The notes under the pieces were generated by a model that did not search any database, had not been told where the DNA came from, and was given only the letters and a program-made list of their open reading frames with translations. The translations under genes and the position numbers were made by a program. A stretch of DNA of 38,649 nucleotides from the IMG/VR virus record IMGVR_UViG_3300031578_005165, positions 1 to 38,649 of that record. One strand, 5' to 3'. The DNA comes from a virus. Positions 7,619-15,699 of the stretch are shown one piece after another; positions within the stretch are counted from its first letter, which is position 1, and each line of letters opens with the position of its first letter.

Positions 7619-7690
7619 CACGCTCCGGCACGGCGTGCCATGGTGTGCATGCGCGCTGTGGTGTAACGTCAGCACCCGGTGGAGGCATCC
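7614..7690 (+). repeat. 77-base intergenic repeat, copy 2
   Basis: About 95% identical to 7309-7385. The four substitutions change the long dyad of copy 1 into a different, shorter perfect hairpin, GGCACG-G-CGTGCC, while TTGACA, the TGGTGTAAC segment (TGTAAC at 7662-7667) and GGTGGAGG are unchanged. Confidence 0.85.
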
Positions 7691-7877
7691 CCGCGGACAC
7701 GGTTAAACTCCGTGCGGTGCGCAGCAAACAAACCCCAAGGCTCCGTAGCCTCGGGCCCGCTTCGTCGATGAGCCGCCGGTAACCCTCGGGCCCGGTGTGC
7801 TCCACGGAGCCGGTCACGACACGTGAAGGCAGCCGAAGAACCGCCCCGAAACGGGCATTTCCTCGGAGATTTTCACC
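7691..7877 (+). promoter_or_regulatory. Structured leader of the capsid gene
   Basis: 187 non-coding bases. An 8-base inverted repeat (GGCTCCGT at 7739-7746, ACGGAGCC at 7804-7811) encloses two copies of CTCGGGCCCG. Near the end is a small hairpin CCCG-AAA-CGGG (about 7846-7856) followed by a ribosome site GGAG about 10 bases before the capsid ATG. The fold could stabilise or regulate the capsid mRNA. No known RNA family was recognised. Confidence 0.4.
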
Positions 7878-9131
7878 ATGACCGTGACCGAAACTACGCT
7901 CGATGGCTGGTTCAAAGACCGCTACGAGACCAAGGGACGCGACATCGTCCCGGAATTCAGTGACCTCGCCGAGAGCATGGTGTTCTCGGAGTCCGAGAAG
8001 CTCGGCGACGAATACGTCTTCAACGTCCGCGTGCGGCGTGCCCATGGCATGACGTGGGGCGGGCAGACCGCGACGGCGTTCGCGCTCAACGCGGTCGTCA
8101 GCGGCCAGACTGTGCCGGGCCGCGAGAAGGGCTACCAGGCCGTTATGCGCGAGCAGGTCGCGTATGGCGTGGTCAGCCGCGCGCGATCCAGCGTCGAGGC
8201 CTTCGGGTCGGCGTTCGACGACGTCGTCCGCGACATGCGCAACTCGATGTCGTTCTACCGCGAGCTGAACATCCTCTACGGTGGCGACTCGATTGGCACG
8301 CTGACGGGCGCGGGCTCCGCGGCAGCCTCGGTGACGTACGTCATCACCGAGGCGTCTTGGGCCCCCGGCCTGTGGGCACAGATGGAAGGCGCGAGCGTCG
8401 ATGTGTACAGCGCGCCCGGCGGCACGCGGCGCAACACGAACGGCGCGCTCACCATCTCGAACGTCGACTTCGACACGCGGTCGGTGACGCTCACCGGCGT
8501 GGTGGCGGACAACAACGCGATCCAGGCGAGCGACGTCGTCATCCCCTTCGAGGCGGACGCGGCGTGGTTCGACGGCCTTCGCGTGCTTGTGCCGAACACG
8601 GGCACGATGCACAACATCAACGCAGCGACCTACGGACTGTGGCGCGGCAACGGCATCGGCGCGGGCGGCGCGGCGCTGACGTTCGCCAAGGTCATGCGCG
8701 GCTCGGCTCGAGCGGCGTTCCGTGGTGGTCTCGGGCCGCTTACGCTCCGCGTGTCGCCGTACACCTGGAGCGACTTCAACAACGATGCGGCGGCGCTCCG
8801 GCGCTACGCGGCGAAGATGCGGATGGAAGCCGACCTCGGCACCGAGAAGCTCGTGTTCTACGGGCAGACCGGCACCATTGAGATCAAGCCGCACCCGATG
8901 ATCAAGGCCGGCGAGGCCTTTCTCACGGCCGACCGCTACTTCAAGCGCGTCGGCTCGGCGGACCTGACGTTCCGGCTCCCCGGCGTCACCGGTCAGCAAG
9001 AGCGGTTCTTCCGCGAACTGGAGTCGAACGCTGGCTTCGAGCTTCGGCAGTGGTGGGACCAGGCGCTCGTCAGCTTCAAGCCGGCGTGCAGCGTGCTCTT
9101 CACCGGCATCGTCAACAGCCAGGCGATCTGA
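7878..9131 (+). CDS. Major capsid protein (candidate)
   Basis: A 417-residue protein immediately after the scaffold cassette, with its own leader and good ribosome site. It shows features common in HK97-fold coats: a long N-terminal arm, a helix-rich segment, and a beta-rich insertion (about residues 150-240: ASVTYVITEASWAPGLW, ALTISNVDFDTRSVTL). Family assignment rests mainly on size, position and this domain pattern, not on a signature motif. Several hundred copies would form the head. P22-type coats are of similar size (~430 residues) and also carry an inserted beta domain. Confidence 0.8.
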   Translation: MTVTETTLDGWFKDRYETKGRDIVPEFSDLAESMVFSESEKLGDEYVFNVRVRRAHGMTWGGQTATAFALNAVVSGQTVPGREKGYQAVMREQVAYGVVSRARSSVEAFGSAFDDVVRDMRNSMSFYRELNILYGGDSIGTLTGAGSAAASVTYVITEASWAPGLWAQMEGASVDVYSAPGGTRRNTNGALTISNVDFDTRSVTLTGVVADNNAIQASDVVIPFEADAAWFDGLRVLVPNTGTMHNINAATYGLWRGNGIGAGGAALTFAKVMRGSARAAFRGGLGPLTLRVSPYTWSDFNNDAAALRRYAAKMRMEADLGTEKLVFYGQTGTIEIKPHPMIKAGEAFLTADRYFKRVGSADLTFRLPGVTGQQERFFRELESNAGFELRQWWDQALVSFKPACSVLFTGIVNSQAI

Positions 9132-9137
9132 GGCGCC

Positions 9138-9713
9138 ATGAGCGGCGCCATCATCACCATCCGACTCGGTGTCGACCTCCCCGCGGCCTCGGTCGCGGCG
9201 GAGCTCGCCGACGCCGAGGATTGGGTGCAGCTCCGAGAGACGCTCTGCCGGTACCTGCAAGGGGTGTCGGCAGTGCGCGGCTCCGCGCTCGCGGTGACGT
9301 GCGACTCGGTGGACTCCGGGACAGTGCTTGCGGACTCCGCGGTCACCATCACGATCACCTTCGCCAACATCACGGCGGGCGAGACCGTCGTCATCGGCAA
9401 CGTCACGCTGACGTGGGCGGTGGCGGCGGCCAACGAGAACGAGGTCACCATCGGCGCGGACCTCGCGGCGGCGACGACCAACCTCACGGCGGCCATCAAC
9501 GCGCATTCCAAGCTCGCAGGGCTCGTCTCCGCAAGCGGTGTGACTGCGACGGGCGTGGTCACCGTGACCTATCCCGGCGCAGACCGGACGGCGGCACTCA
9601 TCGGCGTTTCCGAGACGGGTGACGCCGTCGTGGTGAGCGCCTCGAGCTTCACGAGCGGAGCGACTCTCACGAGCGAGGTCGCGACGCCCATCACCGAGCG
9701 GTGGGGTATCTGA
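9138..9713 (+). CDS. Head-completion or decoration protein with beta domain
   Basis: A 191-residue protein downstream of the capsid gene. Residues ~15-55 look helical. From about residue 81 there is a beta-rich unit with GETVVIGNVTLTW, a helix with LTAAINAH, then strands ending VVTVTYPG. A similar unit occurs in the large protein at 10908-13448. Such units are seen in several phage structural proteins. Position suggests a head-tail joining or decoration protein. The ATG is six bases after TGAGG. Confidence 0.6.
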   Translation: MSGAIITIRLGVDLPAASVAAELADAEDWVQLRETLCRYLQGVSAVRGSALAVTCDSVDSGTVLADSAVTITITFANITAGETVVIGNVTLTWAVAAANENEVTIGADLAAATTNLTAAINAHSKLAGLVSASGVTATGVVTVTYPGADRTAALIGVSETGDAVVVSASSFTSGATLTSEVATPITERWGI

Positions 9714-9958
9714 TGATGAAGACGGGCTCAGGCTCTCCGGAGATTGCGGCGCTGAAGAGCATCGCAGGCGACGCCAACACGGCTCGACTGGGCCCGTCTC
9801 GCGTCAAAGACAACGCCGGTGCGGCCGAGGTCCTCCGGGCACTCGGTCAGCAGCTCATGGACGAAGCCGACGCCATCGAGGCGGGCGGCGAGGAGTCCGA
9901 AGGCATGGGCGCAGACGCGCTCATGATGGGCGAGGACGACGACGACGAGGGATACTGA
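9713..9958 (+). CDS. Small acidic protein
   Basis: An 81-residue protein with an acidic C-terminal tail (GEDDDDEGY) and a helical centre (AEVLRALGQQLMDEADAIEA). The ATG overlaps the upstream stop (TGATG) and has GGTGGGG upstream; the upstream in-frame GTG at 9701 is less likely. Possibly a head-completion or chaperone protein; no family recognised. Confidence 0.6.
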   Translation: MMKTGSGSPEIAALKSIAGDANTARLGPSRVKDNAGAAEVLRALGQQLMDEADAIEAGGEESEGMGADALMMGEDDDDEGY

Positions 9959-9961
9959 GCT

Positions 9962-10894
9962 ATGGCCTACACGACGACGGACCTTCTCGCCTCGGTGCGT
10001 CGTCGGGCCCAGCTCCCCGCGGCCAATGGCGCGCTGACCACCACCGACCTTCTCGCGCTCGCGGACCTGGCTCATCAGACCGTGACGGCTCCACTCCTGC
10101 GCTCCGTGCGTGAGGAGTATGGCGTCATCAGCGAGTCTGTGACCATCGTCAGCGGGCAGCGTGCGTATCCGATTCCGACACGTGCGGAGGCGGGCTCGCT
10201 GCGCGACGTCATCGCTGTCTCGACGTCCACGGGCGCCGAGGTGCAGCTACCCTACATCCCGCCCGAAGACCGACCGTTCTACCGCGAGGCCGCGTCGCCG
10301 TGGTGGGATGCGCCATGCGCGTACACGGTCGAGGGCAACGACATCGAGATCTTGCCGACGCCGACGACGCAGCTCGCGAGCACGTACATGCTGCGGATGC
10401 GGTACTACCTCCGCGTCGGGCGCTTCGTGGAGACGAGCGCGTGCGACGTGGTGCTGACGTACAGCGCGCCCACTGTTACGACGACTGCCGCGAGCGTGTT
10501 TTCGACCGGTGACTTCGTGGACGTCATCGGCGCCTCGCCGCCATTCCGCCCGCGCGTCATCGGTAGCGATGTGACCGTGGTGGGCGCAGCGGTGGACCTC
10601 GACGCTGCGTCTGCGATTCTTGAGGCGCCCGTCGCGGGCGATTACGTCTGCGCCACGGACACCACATGCGTGCTTCAGATGCCGGTGGAGCTCCACCGCG
10701 TGCTTGAGACGGCGACCGTCGCCGAGGTCTACCGCGCGCTCGGGTACCAGGCTGAACTTGACCGGGAGATGGCACTCCTCCAAGGACAGATGCAAGCTGT
10801 CCGCGTCCTCATGGAGCCGAGGACCGAAGGAGGGACCCGTGTCATACTCAACCCGCGCAGCACTCTGCGCCGTGGTCGTCGCATTCGCTGGTGA
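9962..10894 (+). CDS. Tail adaptor (head-to-tail connector) candidate
   Basis: A 310-residue protein. The N-terminus (TTTDLLASVRRRAQLP, then ADLAHQTVTAPLLRSVREEY) and a C-terminal helical segment (LHRVLETATVAEVYRALGY, then helix) flank a beta-rich centre with conserved-looking aromatic and Pro positions (YIPPEDRPFYREAASPWW). Helical ends around a beta centre, plus placement before a large beta-rich protein, match the adaptor-then-nozzle order of short-tailed phages. It would form the ring below the portal. Confidence 0.6.
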   Translation: MAYTTTDLLASVRRRAQLPAANGALTTTDLLALADLAHQTVTAPLLRSVREEYGVISESVTIVSGQRAYPIPTRAEAGSLRDVIAVSTSTGAEVQLPYIPPEDRPFYREAASPWWDAPCAYTVEGNDIEILPTPTTQLASTYMLRMRYYLRVGRFVETSACDVVLTYSAPTVTTTAASVFSTGDFVDVIGASPPFRPRVIGSDVTVVGAAVDLDAASAILEAPVAGDYVCATDTTCVLQMPVELHRVLETATVAEVYRALGYQAELDREMALLQGQMQAVRVLMEPRTEGGTRVILNPRSTLRRGRRIRW

Positions 10895-10907
10895 GGGGTG
10901 CGAGCCA

Positions 10908-13448
10908 ATGGCGACTGACCTAACACTGCGCGCGGCCGGCCTGTACACCGACCCGAACCCGCACACGGAAGCACCGCAGGGCGCGCTACGCGTCGCGGAC
11001 AACGTCGTCATCCGCAGGGCGGGCGTCGCCGAGCCGCGGCCGGGCTTTCGTCCGGAGGGTCTCAGCGGCGGGGCGCGCTACGTCGGAATCTACCCAGCGC
11101 CCACGGGCGACGCTGAGGAGCTCTACGGGCAGACCACGGGCGGGCTCGACGACGACACGGGCGCAGCGGTGCCGGAGCCTGCGTGGACATGGGCAAACCG
11201 CGTGGCGACGCAGGCCATTACGCAGTCCGGCGAATACGCGGGCGCATCGGCGGCGGTCGCTCGGGACGCGCTCTATGTGCCCACCTCCAGCGGCGTGGCC
11301 CGCGTCGTGGACGGAGTCGCCGTGCGTGCAGGGTATCCACGGCTCGGGCAGGTGCCCGGAAGCGCTGCGCTCGACGTGTCCGGGGTTGCTGACGAGAACT
11401 GGCTGCCGACTGACTCTGCGGTCCGCTATCGCGTCTGCGTCGTGCGAGAGTCCGCAGATGGGCTGATCGTCCGATCGACGCCGTCTTCCGACCTCGTCGT
11501 GGCAAACAGCTCTGGCGGTGACCGTCGCGTACAGCTCAGTCTTCGGCACCCTGCGGAGCTCGCCAGCGGCGACACTATCGAGGTATATCGATCAATCGCC
11601 GTGACGCCCTTTACGGCGACTCCTAGCGACGAGTTGTACCTTGCGATGGTGTACGAGCCCGTTGGCGCAGACGTCTCAAGCGGATCATCGATTTTCTTTG
11701 ACATCACAGACCCTGCCGATTTGGGCGCATCACTATACACGAACGCGACGCAGCAAGGCATCCTACAGGCGAATGAGCGGCCTCCTCAGGCCGCGTCAAT
11801 CGCGTTTTTCAATCAGATGCTGTTTTTCGGGCGTGTGCAGCAGCCGCGACAGCTAGTGGTGCGCATGGTCGCGCGTCCGACGGCGGGGCAGACGCTCACG
11901 ATTAACGGGCTCACCTACACCTTTACGGCGTCCACATTCAATGCCGCAACGGGCGACATCCCGCTCAACGCAAACGTTCCGACAATCGTGCGACTGCTGT
12001 GTCTATCGATCAACACCCGGTCACCTGCAACAAACGATGTGTTTATGGCGGGCCACGCGGGCGGCGGCACGATGGTGCTTTATGAGCCGTATCTTGGCGC
12101 CAATGGCGCGTTTGACTTCGTAGGGTCTGCGGCTGGAATGGTCGGGCTCTTCGACCCGCCTTTGGAGACGCGGTCTGGACCCGTCTATGCGCTTTCCGGT
12201 GAGATAGAAGCGAACGCCCACCGCGTGATGTACTCGAAGCTGCAAGAGCCCGAGCACGTTCCTGCGCTGAACTTTGTCGACATTGGATCGCGCTCCGAGC
12301 CCATCCTTGCGATGAGGTCGACGCGGCGTGCGCTCTTCGTCTTCAAGACGGATGGCATCTGGATCATCTCTGGCGACACGCCCGAGACGCTGCGCGTCGA
12401 GCAGATCGACAGCACTGCCCGCTTGCTCCACCCGAAGTCCGTAGCGGTCGGCGGCGACCGCGTCTTTGCGTGGACCGATGCCGGCGTCATCATGCTCTCC
12501 GAGGGTGGCGTCGCCGGGAACCTCAGCGCACCAGCAATCGAGCCCGACCTGCGCGCGATCCAAGTGGCGCTACAGGCCACGACTGACCCGGCCAGTGGCT
12601 CCACGCTCGGATGCTTCCTGCACTATCAAGACGGTGAAGAGCGGTTACTGCTCGGCGTGCCTGCGGCGGTCGGGGATGCCTACGTCGCGAGCGTCTATCA
12701 GTACGACATGCGGACTCAGGGATGGACGCGCTGGACCTCGGGCGACCGCGAGTACAGCGCGGCGACCACCATCGCCGGGCGCATTCTCTTCTCGGGCCTC
12801 GACGCAGACGACCTCGGCGACGTGTGGCGTGAGACGCTCGACAGCGACGAGGCACCTCACGCGGACGTGACGTACACCGACACGATCATCAGCGTCTCGC
12901 AGACCGCGAGCGCGGTCGTCCTGACGCTCACCGGCTCGCGCGCAGACGCCCCCGTCGGATCGTGGGCGTATCAGGCGGCTACGGGCGGGCGCGGTGTCGT
13001 GTCGGCCACGGCGGACGGCGGCGACTCGCCCGACACGGCGACGGTCATTCCGCTGGATGACACGACGTGGGATGCGACAGACGTCGTCTTCTATCAGCCG
13101 GTGGAGCAGTGCATCGAGTGGATCGCGAAGAGCGCGCAGGTGCCCACGGTCACGAAGCACTGGCAGCGCGGCGTTCTGACGTACGAGTCCGACCGGCGCA
13201 TGTACGATGCGACGCTGAGCTTCCGCTCCGACCTCATCCACACGGCGGCATCGGTGACGACCGAGCACACGCTCCAGGATGACGCGCTCCCCGAAGACAT
13301 CCCGTTTCTCACCACGCGCGACCACGCGCGAGCCGCGATCCTCTTTCCGAAGCTCTGCATTTCGCAGGGTGGCGCGCAGTGGTCGCTTTCGGCGCTTCAC
13401 CTCGACTACGAGCTCGGGTCGTCTCGAGCGGGAAGGCGAGGGCGCTGA
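10908..13448 (+). CDS. Tail nozzle / stabilisation protein candidate
   Basis: An 846-residue, strand-rich protein. Repeating blade-like motifs (ALFVFKTDGIWIISGDTPE, VAVGGDRVFAWTDAGVIMLS) suggest a beta-propeller as in nozzle proteins of short-tailed phages. An inserted unit at residues ~326-410 begins GQTLTINGLTYTFTAS and resembles the one in the 9138-9713 product. The start at ATG 10908 is chosen over upstream in-frame codons because GAGGGGTG lies just before it and it clears the upstream gene. The nozzle would form the tail tip through which DNA leaves. Confidence 0.62.
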   Translation: MATDLTLRAAGLYTDPNPHTEAPQGALRVADNVVIRRAGVAEPRPGFRPEGLSGGARYVGIYPAPTGDAEELYGQTTGGLDDDTGAAVPEPAWTWANRVATQAITQSGEYAGASAAVARDALYVPTSSGVARVVDGVAVRAGYPRLGQVPGSAALDVSGVADENWLPTDSAVRYRVCVVRESADGLIVRSTPSSDLVVANSSGGDRRVQLSLRHPAELASGDTIEVYRSIAVTPFTATPSDELYLAMVYEPVGADVSSGSSIFFDITDPADLGASLYTNATQQGILQANERPPQAASIAFFNQMLFFGRVQQPRQLVVRMVARPTAGQTLTINGLTYTFTASTFNAATGDIPLNANVPTIVRLLCLSINTRSPATNDVFMAGHAGGGTMVLYEPYLGANGAFDFVGSAAGMVGLFDPPLETRSGPVYALSGEIEANAHRVMYSKLQEPEHVPALNFVDIGSRSEPILAMRSTRRALFVFKTDGIWIISGDTPETLRVEQIDSTARLLHPKSVAVGGDRVFAWTDAGVIMLSEGGVAGNLSAPAIEPDLRAIQVALQATTDPASGSTLGCFLHYQDGEERLLLGVPAAVGDAYVASVYQYDMRTQGWTRWTSGDREYSAATTIAGRILFSGLDADDLGDVWRETLDSDEAPHADVTYTDTIISVSQTASAVVLTLTGSRADAPVGSWAYQAATGGRGVVSATADGGDSPDTATVIPLDDTTWDATDVVFYQPVEQCIEWIAKSAQVPTVTKHWQRGVLTYESDRRMYDATLSFRSDLIHTAASVTTEHTLQDDALPEDIPFLTTRDHARAAILFPKLCISQGGAQWSLSALHLDYELGSSRAGRRGR

Positions 13449-14287
13449 TGGCTGTCATCACGCCAGAGCTGGACACGATCGAGTCGCTGGCATCGGCGGT
13501 GAGCACGACAGGTCTCGTGCTAGCGGGCCGTCAGAGCGCGCAGACGGTGCAAGTGCCTGCGTCGCTGCTAGCCGGAGCGGCATCGGACACGCTCACGTCT
13601 GTGCGACGTACGGTGATGCCGGTCTCGGGCGGGTCGGGAACCGACTCGGTGACCCATATGAGTCCGGTGACGGTTTTTGCTAGCGCTACCACCGCGCGGA
13701 CGACGGTGCCGGCCAGCGCGACGTGGCTTGAGAGGCAAAATCGCAACGCGTGTCAGACGTCCACCGTGTCACGGTCCACGGCAGGCAAGAGGACCGGCGC
13801 TCTTTGGAGCCTCGGCAGCCCGAGTCGCACTCAGACGGTGGTAGGTCTTCTTGGGTCCGCTATCGCGGACATGCGAGCGATAATCGGGCTTGTCGCGGGA
13901 ATGAGCTCATATCTCAGCTTCGGCACGCAGCCGAGTAGTAATAGCATTCCGGCGGGAGTGTATCTCGGACTCGATTCGACCGACGCGAACCTTCAGCTCA
14001 TGCGCAAGGCCAGCGCGGTTTCGGCAACAAAGGTCGATCTCGGCGCGTCTTTCGCGCGGGCTGTCAACATGTCGATTCGTTTCGAGCTCGACCTTTCGCC
14101 GGGGTCTGTCGTGTATCGTGTGACGAGGCTGGACGCGGCGGGCACGGCGTCAGGCACTCTGACGACGGACATTCCGCCAGACTCGGCGCTGCTTTTCCAT
14201 CACTGGCAGTGCGCGACCAACGCCACTGGTACGCAGTCCGCGGCAATCGATTGCGTGGCCTTCGAAGGGCAAAATGACATCTCCTGA
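13448..14287 (+). CDS. Tail fibre / receptor-binding-like protein
   Basis: A 279-residue protein, Ser/Thr/Ala-rich, overlapping the upstream stop (TGATG). The C-terminal ~120 residues (from LSFGTQPSSNSIPAGVYLG) form a predicted jelly-roll-like beta domain with the run YRVTRLDAAGTASGTLTTD, a pattern seen at the tip of phage fibre and tail-associated proteins. The N-terminal ~110 residues may anchor it to the tail. Receptor binding is inferred. Confidence 0.55.
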   Translation: MAVITPELDTIESLASAVSTTGLVLAGRQSAQTVQVPASLLAGAASDTLTSVRRTVMPVSGGSGTDSVTHMSPVTVFASATTARTTVPASATWLERQNRNACQTSTVSRSTAGKRTGALWSLGSPSRTQTVVGLLGSAIADMRAIIGLVAGMSSYLSFGTQPSSNSIPAGVYLGLDSTDANLQLMRKASAVSATKVDLGASFARAVNMSIRFELDLSPGSVVYRVTRLDAAGTASGTLTTDIPPDSALLFHHWQCATNATGTQSAAIDCVAFEGQNDIS

Positions 14288-14293
14288 GCTCAC

Positions 14294-14662
14294 ATGATCC
14301 GCTTTGTCCAAGCGCTGGTTCCCGCGGTACTCGGCATCGACGCGCGCGCTGAGTGGGCGGATGTGCGCGATCGATTCCGGCGCTTCGTGGGCGAGACTCG
14401 GCTCGCGCTCGACGCGCTTCCGCGGGCGCAGGAGCGTGAGATCCGATACGACCCGGCCGATCCGGATCTGACGATAGATGTCGACATGCGTCCGCGCGTC
14501 GTGGTGTGTGCGTACGCGGCAGCGGCCGGCGTCCCCGTCGCGACGTCGTCCACCCTGTGGCGCCCTGGCTCATCGGGTCGATCCGTGGTACTCTCCGGCA
14601 TCGCTGGACTGTCCTCGGGCACCCGATACGACGTCAGGCTCTTCGTGATGGGAGATGGCTGA
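14294..14662 (+). CDS. Hypothetical tail-region protein
   Basis: A 122-residue protein with a helical N-terminal half (ARAEWADVRDRFRRFVGETR) and a strand-rich C-terminal half (RYDVRLFVMGDG). Its stop overlaps the start of the next gene. No family recognised. Its position between a fibre-like protein and ejection-protein candidates makes it a probable virion component. Confidence 0.65.
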   Translation: MIRFVQALVPAVLGIDARAEWADVRDRFRRFVGETRLALDALPRAQEREIRYDPADPDLTIDVDMRPRVVVCAYAAAAGVPVATSSTLWRPGSSGRSVVLSGIAGLSSGTRYDVRLFVMGDG

Positions 14663-15699
14663 TGCCGCAGTTTTACGACCAGGACGGCAACGCTTACGAC
14701 TACACGCGCGCCACCGCGACTGGTGAGGGTGAGCAGCGGCAGTGGACGTTCTACGATGAGAATGGCGCCGAGGTCGGTCGCCAGACCGGCACTGCCGCTG
14801 GTGGCAACAACAAAACGTACCTGCCGAGGACAGACCCCGAAACGGGTCAAGTCTACTACTCATCGGACTCAAAAACTGGGCGAGGACGTGGCCCTCGCGG
14901 CGATAAGCGCGCCGACCGCCGAGACTCAAGGCGCGAGGAGCGCAAGCGGCAGGCCGCGCAGCTACAAGCTCAGCAGGACTACTACGGCGGCGCCTTCAAC
15001 GATGGTCTCGGAGGTGTCTCGGGCGCATTCGCTGGAGTGGGAGAGGAGGCTCCGTCGGAGCTAGATCTTCTCGGCGGCGTCGAGAGCGCGGAGTCTCAGC
15101 TCGCGGGCGCAGAGGCGGACGCGGGCGCCATCGCGGCGCAGCGTGCGGCACTCGACTCGCTCTCGCAGATCGGCCGAGGCGGGTACACCGCTGAGGAAGC
15201 CGCTGCGATGCAGCGGATGCGCATGGAGACTGCTCAGCAAGAGCAGTCTCAGCGCCAGGCAGTCCAGCAGCAGATGGCGATGCGCGGGATGTCTGGATCG
15301 GGCGCAGAGCTCGCCGGACAGCTCGCTGCGCAGCAGGGCGGTGCGAATCGCGCGAACGAAATGCAGCTCGAGACCCAGGCGCAGGCGCAGCGGCGTGCGC
15401 TGCAGGCGCTCGGGATGCAGGGCGACCTGTCGAGCGGCATGCGTGGCCAGTCCTTCGACGAGGCTGCGACGCGATCGAGCGCGGCGGACGACTTTACGCG
15501 ATGGAACGCCGACCGGCGCGGCGGCGCAGCGCAGCAGCGGTACGCGAACCGCTTCGGGCTCGCGCAGGCGCAGTCAGACGCAAGCGGCCGAAGCGCGGAG
15601 CTTGCCGGCGGACGGCGCAGCGAGGTGCAAGAGCAGCAGAACAGGAACGACGACAAGCGGACGGATCGAACGAGCAAGATCCTCGGGAGCATCTTCTGA
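14662..15699 (+). CDS. Internal virion (ejection) protein candidate 1
   Basis: A 345-residue protein, extremely rich in Gln, Ala, Arg and Gly from residue ~90 on, with long helix-favouring stretches (MRMETAQQEQSQRQAVQQQM) and an Asn/Lys/Asp-rich end. The N-terminus has FYDQDGNAYDYTRA and a short beta region. Three consecutive genes of this low-complexity type (14662, 15699, 18020) match the set of ejection proteins in P22- and T7-like phages, which leave the head before DNA. Start at 14662 overlaps the upstream stop. Confidence 0.5.
   Translation: MPQFYDQDGNAYDYTRATATGEGEQRQWTFYDENGAEVGRQTGTAAGGNNKTYLPRTDPETGQVYYSSDSKTGRGRGPRGDKRADRRDSRREERKRQAAQLQAQQDYYGGAFNDGLGGVSGAFAGVGEEAPSELDLLGGVESAESQLAGAEADAGAIAAQRAALDSLSQIGRGGYTAEEAAAMQRMRMETAQQEQSQRQAVQQQMAMRGMSGSGAELAGQLAAQQGGANRANEMQLETQAQAQRRALQALGMQGDLSSGMRGQSFDEAATRSSAADDFTRWNADRRGGAAQQRYANRFGLAQAQSDASGRSAELAGGRRSEVQEQQNRNDDKRTDRTSKILGSIF

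Noticed and set aside
7840-7877. Ribozyme-like GAAAC next to the hairpin upstream of the capsid gene
   Set aside because: There is no CTGATGA core in the preceding bases, so the hammerhead fold is not possible here.
7563-9506. Antisense open frame of 647 codons opposite the capsid gene
   Set aside because: It is a shadow of the capsid frame. It has no ribosome site and an Arg/His/Asp-biased composition typical of reversed GC-rich coding DNA.
10071-10078. Second hammerhead core (CTGATGAG on the minus strand)
   Set aside because: No GAAA core or pairing stems follow within range.
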